Part shown: positions 1 to 4,720 of the stretch, piece after piece
Numbering within the stretch: the first letter of the stretch is position 1
How the letters are laid out: each line of letters starts with the position of its first letter
Assembly (NCBI GenBank): GCA_031424495.1
Contig: JANPHP010000319.1
Span: 1-6,734, forward strand
Direction: 5' to 3'
Source: JADKCL01 sp031424495
GTDB taxonomy: Bacteria > Bacteroidota > Bacteroidia > J057 > JADKCL01
DNA length: 6,734 nucleotides
Made by a program: the position numbers and the translations under genes
Notes under the pieces: generated by a model
The model's input: only the letters and a program-made list of their open reading frames with translations
Database searches by the model: none
What the model was told of the DNA's origin: nothing

Positions 1-322
1 GATTGCCGTCGGTCGGGTCGCCCACGAGCTTGCCGCCGCCGCCGTTGGCGGGCTTGACGTGCACCGTGTTGGCGCGGCCCGGGAACTTCTTCATCAACTC
101 GATCTGATCCCTGCCGGCCGTGCCGACGTGTCCGAGATCGAGCTGCATGTACACGTCCTTGGCCGCGCGGGCAAAGAAGATCTCCCACGTGCTCACGCCG
201 TCGATCGTGTTAAAATCAGGCGCATGGCTATGATAGTAGGTGTGCATGCCGAGCGGCCGCAGCTTGTCCTGGATGCCGTTGAAGACATCGGCCACGGCCT
301 CCCACTCTGCCTTGGTCGCAGT
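1..322 (-). CDS. Sugar phosphate isomerase/epimerase (xylose isomerase-like TIM barrel), internal/C-terminal fragment
   Basis: Reading the minus strand from about 319 down to 1 gives an uninterrupted frame of about 106 codons starting ATKAEWEAVADVFNGIQDKL. It continues through YHSH (224-235), QLDLGHVG (about 121-144) and VHVKP (about 49-63). These match the conserved strand ends of the xylose isomerase-like TIM barrel family (AP endonuclease 2 superfamily), where the His and Asp residues of such motifs bind the divalent metal. Family members isomerise or epimerise sugars or related polyols; the substrate cannot be told. The gene is incomplete at both ends. It runs off the left edge, and its N-terminal half is missing because homology stops near 320, where an unrelated plus-strand gene begins; the frame itself meets a stop at 341-343. 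G+C is about 64% by hand count, above the neighbouring genes. The breakpoint is uncertain by about 15 bases. Confidence 0.72.
320..322. other. Breakpoint between two truncated, opposed genes (rearrangement or assembly chimera)
   Basis: Minus-strand isomerase homology ends and plus-strand EEP homology begins within a few bases of position 320. There is no spacer, repeat or insertion-sequence end that I can see. G+C falls from about 64% (1-300) to about 55% (321-530) by hand count. Both genes are cut in mid-domain. The position is approximate, within about 15 bases. Confidence 0.6.
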
Positions 323-530
323 CGAGGGCACCGACGAAATCTACCCCAACGACATGCGTTCGTGGGGCAATGGCAAGTTTGACGTGATCGACTACGTCTT
401 CTACCGCGGCAACTCCAAACCCGCCAAGCAGGTCACGCGCAAGCTGTGCAGCATCCACAAGCGTTGGAGCAAAAAACACCGCGACCTGAGCGATCATTTT
501 GCTGTGGATTGTTCGATTTGGTGGGAATGA
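321..530 (+). CDS. Endonuclease/exonuclease/phosphatase-family protein (sphingomyelinase-like), C-terminal fragment
   Basis: The plus-strand frame ending at the TGA at 528-530 encodes about 69 residues, beginning near VEGTDEIYPNDMRSWG. It contains DVIDYVFYRG and ends with RDLSDHFAVDCSIWWE. The D(Y)VFYR strand and the terminal SDH motif, which carries the catalytic Asp-His pair, are hallmarks of the C-terminal end of the EEP phosphodiesterase fold. The overall look resembles bacterial neutral-sphingomyelinase-like members. A complete protein would be about 300 residues or more, so at least three quarters is missing. The same frame stays open back to a GTG at 240, but residues upstream of about 320 are only the antisense of the isomerase fragment and resemble nothing in this family. 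The stop lies one base before the start of the next gene, suggesting co-transcription. The family call is fairly firm; sphingomyelinase activity is a guess. Confidence 0.6.
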   Translation, partial: VEGTDEIYPNDMRSWGNGKFDVIDYVFYRGNSKPAKQVTRKLCSIHKRWSKKHRDLSDHFAVDCSIWWE

Positions 531-531
531 C

Positions 532-1050
532 ATGCAGCAACAAAATTCAAATGCGATGCGGGCACACTGCGGATGGCCAATCTTGCTGTCATGTATTTTC
601 CTGTGCGCCATTGCCTTGCCACTGTCTGCGCAAAAACCCATGAAAGGCTGCAAGACTACCTTGAAAACGGTGGAGGAGGAGTACATCGCAACGGGGCCAT
701 CGCTGATGCTCACTTTTCAAGTGACGAATGAAGGCCACAAAACCTTGAAATTTTGCAAGTATTTCACACCATTTGAAGGGTTTAAGGGGCCGTTTCTGGA
801 AGTGGTCAGCGAGGATGGCACACCAGTGGCTTACCAAGGGCCGCAAGTGAAACGCGGCAAGCCCGGTGCCGCCGACTACCTCAAGGTGACGGCGGGGCAG
901 TCCATCGACATTGATTTTCATCTGGACTTGGCTTATCCCCTGGATGCAGGCCATTACATCGTGCAATTCAAGGGCCGACCGAGTTTCAATCGCTTGCCAG
1001 ATTCCAACCGACTGCCGCTGCGGCTAGTTGCGGTTGGGCCACCAAAATGA
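532..1050 (+). CDS. Secreted protein resembling the non-catalytic N-terminal domain of M35 (peptidyl-Lys) metallopeptidases
   Basis: The chosen ATG at 532 gives 172 residues, lies one base after the preceding stop and has GGGA about 6 bases upstream. A further in-frame ATG at 556 is a possible alternative. Residues 17-34 form a hydrophobic signal peptide ending ALPLSAQ, with predicted cleavage near residue 33. The mature part has LTFQVTNEG (60-68), KYFTPFEGFKGPFLEVV (76-92), PVAYQGPQVKRG (98-109), ADYLKVTAGQSIDIDFHL (114-131) and YPLDAGHYIVQFKG (135-148). In M35 proteases the same order of blocks (WFTP-EG, VKR, DYLTLAPGES, YDLSKPGTYTVRY) forms the beta-sandwich region before the catalytic domain. 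Here the protein stops right after it, with no HExxH zinc motif. It is probably periplasmic or extracellular. The function of a stand-alone domain is unknown: it could be binding, inhibition, or a remnant of a protease. Two cysteines (40 and 75) may form a disulfide. Confidence 0.78.
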   Translation: MQQQNSNAMRAHCGWPILLSCIFLCAIALPLSAQKPMKGCKTTLKTVEEEYIATGPSLMLTFQVTNEGHKTLKFCKYFTPFEGFKGPFLEVVSEDGTPVAYQGPQVKRGKPGAADYLKVTAGQSIDIDFHLDLAYPLDAGHYIVQFKGRPSFNRLPDSNRLPLRLVAVGPPK

Positions 1051-1112
1051 CCTTGCGCAGCTAAGACAATCGGGTCGAATTATTTTCTAATTTGTGCATC
1101 CTTTCGACGTTT

Positions 1113-1982
1113 ATGGCATTTAGCATCTATCGATTCATTACTGGAGCCACCGATCGTGCAATCCGTTTGCAGGGATTCCGGCGCGAATTTGTGGAGGCTG
1201 CTGGCGCTTGGCAACACTACTACGTGTCGCCGGGCAAGGGTAGTCTGCCGCCGGTAGTGGTGGTGCATGGCTTGAGCGGCGAGGCCACAGACCTCGCCCC
1301 GATGTTCAGCACGCTCCGTAAGCACTTCAGCAAGGTGATGGTGCCTGACTTGCCAGGTCACGGCCGCAGTCAGCCGCCTGTTGCGGGGATGCTCTCATTG
1401 CCGATTTTGGAAACCTTCGCCAGCGGGCTCGATCAGATGATCAAGGAACCCGCGATCATCATGGGCAACAGCCTAGGAGGATTGGCGACGATCAGGTATG
1501 CCAATCGCAGCCCGCAAAATGTGAAGGGCATGGTGCTCTACTCGCCCGGGGGCGCGCAGATGAGCCTGCGTGAGCTGTTGGTTTTCAAAAGCAAGTTTCG
1601 CAACAGCAACCGCGAGGAAACCCGCAGTTTCCTCGACACCCTCGTGACCAAGGCACCTTGGTACCGCCGCGTGGTCGAGAATGTGCTCCGCAACCGATTT
1701 TTGCAACCCAATGTCGCTGAGCTCATCGGCAATGTCACGCCCGACATCCTGCTGCAACCCGAGGAGGTGCAAAGATTGAAGCAGCCCACCCTGTTTGTCT
1801 GGGGCAAAGCCGATACATTGCAAGTGAACCAAGACAAATTTTTCAAGCAGCATCTGCCTTCCCACGCTGAAATCGTGGAGCCCGAGCACTTCGGGCATTG
1901 CCCATTTCTCGATCAGCACAAAGACTGTACCCGCCTCGCCATCGAGTTTGCGACGGCGCTGAAAATGAAAAGCCAAGGGTAG
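1113..1982 (+). CDS. Alpha/beta-fold hydrolase
   Basis: The protein is 289 residues from the ATG at 1113. An in-frame TTG at 1092 would add seven residues that do not look conserved. The fold is shown by the oxyanion-hole strand VVVVHGLSG (48-56), DLPGHGRS (79-86), the nucleophile elbow MGNSLGG (117-123, Ser120), the acid strand LFVWGKADTL (227-236, Asp234) and the C-terminal EHFGHCPFLDQH (258-269, His262). The whole catalytic triad is therefore present. Residues of about 144-215 form the variable cap region between strands 6 and 7. The family includes esterases, lipases, C-C bond hydrolases and haloperoxidases; the substrate cannot be read from this sequence. There is no clear signal peptide, so it is probably cytoplasmic, though the first ten residues are mildly hydrophobic. 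It follows the M35-like gene after 62 bases and no Shine-Dalgarno sequence is evident. The downstream side opens into a long non-coding stretch, so it is likely the last gene of its unit. Confidence 0.9.
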   Translation: MAFSIYRFITGATDRAIRLQGFRREFVEAAGAWQHYYVSPGKGSLPPVVVVHGLSGEATDLAPMFSTLRKHFSKVMVPDLPGHGRSQPPVAGMLSLPILETFASGLDQMIKEPAIIMGNSLGGLATIRYANRSPQNVKGMVLYSPGGAQMSLRELLVFKSKFRNSNREETRSFLDTLVTKAPWYRRVVENVLRNRFLQPNVAELIGNVTPDILLQPEEVQRLKQPTLFVWGKADTLQVNQDKFFKQHLPSHAEIVEPEHFGHCPFLDQHKDCTRLAIEFATALKMKSQG

Positions 1983-2084
1983 CAGGAAAGGGAGGGTAAA
2001 TGACTGATTTTTTATTCATTGCCATTAAGTGAATGGAAAACGCACCCGTCTCGATGCTGTCGTTCAACACGCCCAGGCGCGTTC

Positions 2085-2260
2085 AACGTGGATAGCCGTG
2101 GGTAAAACCCATGGTCAGCAATAGCAAAGAAAGAGCAACCCCGAAGTGGGTTGAACCTGATTTGTGAAATATTGGATTGTAATCACGTTCAACGCCCTTC
2201 GGGGTTGACAATTCAAAAAAACGCATTCAACCCCCGGTTTTACCGGGGGCTATCCACGTT
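2085..2260. repeat. Nested palindromic repeat element A (about 176 bp, mirrored arms with internal hairpins)
   Basis: The ends are a perfect 13-bp inverted repeat: AACGTGGATAGCC at 2085-2097 and GGCTATCCACGTT at 2248-2260. Just inside, each arm carries its own hairpin with an 8-bp stem and 3-nt loop: 2096-2114 (loop AAA, one G-T pair) and 2231-2249 (CCCCCGGT-TTT-ACCGGGGG, perfect). Further in, CAACCCCGAAGTGGGTTG (2136-2153) and CAACGCCCTTCGGGGTTG (2190-2207) are inverted copies of each other (16 of 18 matching) and also fold individually. CGTTCAAC recurs at 2061, 2080 and 2186, and a further hairpin AAGTCC-TTC-GGACTT lies at 2262-2276. This layout is typical of dispersed REP/MITE-like intergenic repeats. 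No transposase is encoded in or beside it. Confidence 0.8.
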
Positions 2261-2261
2261 T

Positions 2262-2276
2262 AAGTCCTTCGGACTT
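2262..2276. repeat. Perfect 6-bp stem-loop abutting element A
   Basis: AAGTCC and GGACTT flank a TTC loop. The stem-loop lies directly after the terminal inverted repeat of the palindromic element, so it may belong to the same repeat unit. No T-run follows, so it is not a typical intrinsic terminator. Confidence 0.6.
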
Positions 2277-2367
2277 GGCAGACAGCGAATGGCAACTTTG
2301 CGCTTCCAACCGAAGGCTCAAAATCCACAACTTCACGACATTGATTTCTCATTCCTAATTTCTCATC

Positions 2368-2375
2368 TAACTTTG
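2368..2375 (+). promoter_or_regulatory. Candidate Bacteroidota-type -7 box (TAnnTTTG) just upstream of the methyltransferase
   Basis: TAACTTTG matches the Bacteroidota primary-sigma -7 consensus TAnnTTTG exactly. It ends only 4 bases before the ATG at 2380, so transcription would start at or next to the start codon. The nearest TTG that could serve as a -33 element is at 2341-2343, which leaves a slightly long 24-base spacer. An exact 6-of-6 match can also arise by chance, so this is a weak candidate. Confidence 0.3.
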
Positions 2376-2379
2376 GGCG

Positions 2380-3183
2380 ATGGCGATTCATTTCCACTCC
2401 AACAAGGAGCTCTACTTTCAGATGCAGCGTGAAAATGCTGCCGAGTATGTCTTGCCTTTTGTGGAGCAAGCGATGCCCTTGCGGCCGGGAATGCATGTTT
2501 TGGAGATCGGCTGCGCCGAGGGCGGCGTATTGCTCGCTTTTTTGGAGCGTGGCTGCACCGGTGTGGGCGTGGAGTTGAGCGAGTCCCGCGCAGCCAAGGC
2601 GCAGGAGTTTCTGAAGGATCAGATCGCGGCTGGACAGGTGCGCATCATCTCCAAAAACATTTATGACCAGTCTTTTGAGACCGAATTTCAAGGTCAGTTT
2701 GACCTCATCGTGCTCAAGGATGTGATCGAGCACATCCATGACCAGCAAAAGCTCATGGGTTTCATGAAGACCTATTTGAAGCCGGGCGGGCAAATCTTTT
2801 TTGGCTTTCCGCCGTGGCAGATGCCTTTTGGCGGTCATCAGCAGCTCTGCCGCAGCAAGCTCGGCAAGGCACCGTGGCTGCATTTGCTGCCACGTGGAGC
2901 CTATGGCTGGTGCCTCAAAGTGTTTGGCGAATTGCAAGGCACGATCGACGATTTGATGGATGTACACACGACGGGGATCTCGTTGGAACGCTTCGAACGT
3001 GTCGTAAACGCAACCGATTACCGCATCAGCAACAAACGCTTGTACCTCATCAACCCGATCTACAAGTACAAATTCAAGCTCAAGCCCCGCGTGCAGTTTG
3101 GGTTGATTGCGGCCATTCCTTGGGTGCGCAACTTTTGGACGACCTGCGGCTACTACCTCATCACGCCCAATTCGGGGCAGTAG
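2380..3183 (+). CDS. Class I SAM-dependent methyltransferase
   Basis: This 267-residue protein has a complete Rossmann methyltransferase core. Motif I is VLEIGCAEGG (40-49), the acidic end of strand 2 is VGVELSES (62-69, Glu65), motif II is DLIVLKDVIEHIHD (108-121), and motif III is LKPGGQIFFGFP (133-144). The C-terminal part carries FPPWQMPFGGHQQLC (143-157), then LHLLPRGAYG (167-176), TTGISLERFERV (197-208) and YLINPIYKYKFKLKPR (222-237). I recognise this combination from Bacteroidota methyltransferases often found in glycan or lipid surface-biosynthesis clusters, which suggests a small-molecule or glycan acceptor rather than DNA or rRNA; that is inference. The start at 2380 retains the FHSNKELYFQMQRENA stretch before the core, and no Shine-Dalgarno sequence is visible. 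It stands alone, with long repeat-rich non-coding stretches on both sides, and therefore probably has its own promoter. Confidence 0.92.
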   Translation: MAIHFHSNKELYFQMQRENAAEYVLPFVEQAMPLRPGMHVLEIGCAEGGVLLAFLERGCTGVGVELSESRAAKAQEFLKDQIAAGQVRIISKNIYDQSFETEFQGQFDLIVLKDVIEHIHDQQKLMGFMKTYLKPGGQIFFGFPPWQMPFGGHQQLCRSKLGKAPWLHLLPRGAYGWCLKVFGELQGTIDDLMDVHTTGISLERFERVVNATDYRISNKRLYLINPIYKYKFKLKPRVQFGLIAAIPWVRNFWTTCGYYLITPNSGQ

Positions 3184-3384
3184 CGATGAATTGAGGATGG
3201 GGTGGGAGAATTGTATTGCTGGCATAAGGGCGAATCAGACAACGCATTCTGCAAAACCCTAGAACTTCGGAACCCGCAAAATTGAGGCCTAAAAGCATTG
3301 CTCACCCAAACAAAAATCGAGTGGAATGGAAGAAGATCTCGGACAATGAAACGGTTCTAGGCAGGACTTGTGCGCATTGTTGTT

Positions 3385-3579
3385 AGCTTTCGCCCCTACA
3401 GGGCTTTGTATATTTGCCTACTGGTTTCGCCTAGGGCTTTGCCCTAGGCTGACGGCTTTCACCCTTTCAGGGCTGTTGATCGGTCCAATAGCCCTGAAGG
3501 GGCAAAAGCTGTCAGCGGTGGGCAAAGCCCATCGCTAGCGGCAAACAAAAGGACATCAAGCCCTGCAAGGGCGGAAGCT
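3385..3579. repeat. Nested palindromic repeat element B (195 bp, mirrored three-hairpin arms)
   Basis: The outer arms 3385-3406 and 3558-3579 are inverted copies (19 of 22 matching). The inner arms 3441-3474 and 3490-3523 are inverted copies (27 of 34 matching) around a 15-base centre. Each half contains three successive hairpins. The outermost are GCCC/GGGC stems (3392-3404; 3560-3572). The middle ones are 9-bp stems with 3-base loops: GCCTAGGGC-TTT-GCCCTAGGC at 3429-3449, and GCGGTGGGC-AAA-GCCCATCGC at 3515-3535 with one G-T pair. The inner ones are CCCT-TTC-AGGG (3462-3472) and GCCCT-GAA-GGGGC (3491-3503). Architecture and loop style recall element A, but the stem sequences differ. It looks like a REP/MITE-like dispersed repeat; no transposase is nearby. 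Confidence 0.82.
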
Positions 3580-3606
3580 TCAATCGGTATGATTAACCAC
3601 CTCCAC

Positions 3607-3622
3607 ATAGCGTTTGCGCTAT
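3607..3622. repeat. Small perfect hairpin
   Basis: ATAGCG-TTTG-CGCTAT forms a 6-bp stem with a 4-base loop, 27 bases beyond element B. It lacks a following T-run. It could be an extra hairpin of the repeat region or a chance palindrome. Confidence 0.45.
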
Positions 3623-3646
3623 AGCAATGGTTTTGAGCCTACCCAA

Positions 3647-3797
3647 TTCACCCAAGATTTTGGTCGGATAGTGACGATCGACGAGCGAAGTGAGAATAGA
3701 TGCCCACCATTTTGCGAATAGCTTGCACGTTTCGCACGAATGCCGCAATTTAGCTTCGAGTTTCTACGTCTTCGTAGGAGACCAAAAATTGAGTGAA
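3647..3797. repeat. Imperfect 19-bp inverted repeat bounding a 151-bp unit upstream of the 3812 gene
   Basis: Positions 3647-3665 (TTCACCCAAGATTTTGGTC) and the reverse complement of 3780-3797 (TTCACTCAATTTTTGGTC) share 16 identical bases, with two mismatches and one gap. The enclosed 114 bases contain a further hairpin, CTACG-TCTT-CGTAG, at 3764-3777. The right end lies 14 bases before the ATG at 3812. It may be a miniature repeat element or a long-range stem in the 5' leader of the downstream operon. No matching element is seen elsewhere in the window. Confidence 0.5.
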
Positions 3798-3811
3798 AAA
3801 AAGAGACGCGC

Positions 3812-4720
3812 ATGGGCTTCAGGCAGACATACAAGGGGATCTTCCAATTCAAAGACCAAGCGGCCTTGGAGCGGGCAATGGCTGAAAATCAGTCAGAAGC
3901 GATGGGGGCAGATGCGATGGGATTGCAAGATAGCTTTCGCAGCGAGTCTGTGATGCTGCTCAATATCGACGCTGTCGCCAATGAGCAAGATTGGGAGGAA
4001 ATGGCCGTGGCCATGGCTACACTCGCCATGCACGCCTCGCGCGGGTTCTTGTATGCCGTTGCATTTGACAAGAAAAACGGGCAAAAGTCTGAAGTCGAAT
4101 ACTATGAGGCGACCAACGGCCGCCGCAAGCGCTTCCCAGCAAACAGTGAAGTCACGCCGCAACTCGCAGATGATTATTTCCCGCTGCAAGAAGGCAACTC
4201 CTACACCTTTCGCAGCAGCAATCCTGAAAGGCCTATTTATCACCTCAATGTACACAGGGTCGAGGTCAATGGCTTGGATTTCTACTACTTGGTGAATCCC
4301 GAACATGTCGGCTCGAAATACAATGAGGCATTGGACAGGGCATTCTTTTACAAAGACAAAGCCCACATCTGTAGTGTGAGTGCTGGCAATGAAAAAGAAT
4401 TGCATGCCATTGACCCGGAAAATCCGCGTGCTTTTCAGTTGCTCTACAACAACAATAGCGCGACGGGTGATGTGCTCTATGCGATCTGGAAAGAAGGCGA
4501 CTACTTTGTCGTCTATACCCATGAAGGCAATGTCGATTGCACAGTGCCTGCAGGCGCATTCCAAGACTGCATGCAGGTGAGGGTCGACACCTATCATGTA
4601 CAGGAAGAAAACATGCGCATCGAAACCCAATACCAGACCTTTGCAAAAGGCGTCGGTTTGGTGCGCTTCCATCGGGATGAGGTCGTTTTGGAACTCGAAT
4701 CCTATCATGTGGAGGCTTAA
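3812..4720 (+). CDS. Uncharacterised two-domain protein, first gene of a three-gene operon
   Basis: I do not recognise a named family for this 302-residue protein. It has no signal peptide or membrane segment, so it is probably cytoplasmic. Residues 1 to about 105 (TYKGIFQFKDQAALERAMAE, later WEEMAVAMATLAMHASRGFLYAVAF) look like an alternating alpha/beta domain. From about 118 the protein is beta-rich. It starts DDYFPLQEGNSYTF (120-133) and has FYYLVNPE (157-164), YFVVYTHEGNVDCTVPAGAFQDCMQV (231-256) and TFAKGVGLVRF (276-286). The blocks YFPLxxGNxYTF, VPAGxFxDC and KGVGLV recall a repeat-like beta fold common in bacterial secreted proteins and lipoproteins of unknown function, so its use without export is odd. 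Its last 14 bases overlap the start of the M20 peptidase gene in another frame, implying translational coupling. The start at 3812 has only a weak purine run (AAGAGA) upstream. Confidence 0.85.
   Translation: MGFRQTYKGIFQFKDQAALERAMAENQSEAMGADAMGLQDSFRSESVMLLNIDAVANEQDWEEMAVAMATLAMHASRGFLYAVAFDKKNGQKSEVEYYEATNGRRKRFPANSEVTPQLADDYFPLQEGNSYTFRSSNPERPIYHLNVHRVEVNGLDFYYLVNPEHVGSKYNEALDRAFFYKDKAHICSVSAGNEKELHAIDPENPRAFQLLYNNNSATGDVLYAIWKEGDYFVVYTHEGNVDCTVPAGAFQDCMQVRVDTYHVQEENMRIETQYQTFAKGVGLVRFHRDEVVLELESYHVEA

Larger units (their letters stand above)
1983..2379. other. Gene-free stretch carrying a palindromic repeat element
   Basis: No credible coding frame lies here. The short frames present are interrupted and are explained by repeat sequence. 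The left part (1983-2060) is plain A+T-richer spacer with no strong terminator. The right part (2061-2276) is almost entirely hairpin-forming repeat. The last 100 bases lead into the methyltransferase start. Confidence 0.85.
3184..3811. other. Gene-free stretch of 628 bases with three repeat structures
   Basis: I see no supportable gene on either strand. The frames of 77 to 87 codons that exist have no recognisable content and cross the repeats. Positions 3184-3380 show no structure I can name. Positions 3385-3579 form a nested palindromic element, 3607-3622 a small hairpin, and 3647-3797 a unit bounded by a long imperfect inverted repeat. No terminator with a T-run was found after the methyltransferase. 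Confidence 0.8.

Noticed and set aside
240..320. Extension of the EEP fragment upstream to the GTG at 240
   Set aside because: The stretch 240-320 encodes the isomerase YHSH region on the other strand, and its plus-strand reading (MCMPSGRSLSW) matches nothing in the EEP family. The open frame across the join is accidental.
532..1050. Calling this gene an M35 protease
   Set aside because: No HExxH or downstream Asp zinc ligand is present and the protein ends where the catalytic domain would begin.
1092..1112. TTG start for the alpha/beta hydrolase
   Set aside because: The added residues MCILSTF are not needed for the fold and the ATG at 1113 is a normal start. Neither has a ribosome site, so the choice rests on codon preference.
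2231..2276. Intrinsic terminators from the strong hairpins of the repeat elements
   Set aside because: None of the stems at 2231-2249, 2262-2276, 3429-3449 or 3607-3622 is followed by a run of T on either side, and they belong to larger mirrored elements.
2260..3225. Minus-strand open frame of 321 codons
   Set aside because: It is the antisense of the methyltransferase, whose sense strand has a full set of SAM-binding motifs.
3409..3416. TATATTTG as a promoter -7 box
   Set aside because: It matches TAnnTTTG but lies inside repeat element B, has no suitably spaced -33 TTG, and is about 400 bases from the next gene.
2061..3622. CRISPR array
   Set aside because: The repeats are mirrored inverted copies with diverged stems, without regular direct repeats or uniform spacers, and there are no cas genes.
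4596..4706. Upstream extension of the M20 peptidase to an ATG at 4596
   Set aside because: It would overlap the preceding gene by 125 bases and place a non-hydrophobic 37-residue leader before a good signal peptide. The ATG at 4707 is much more plausible.
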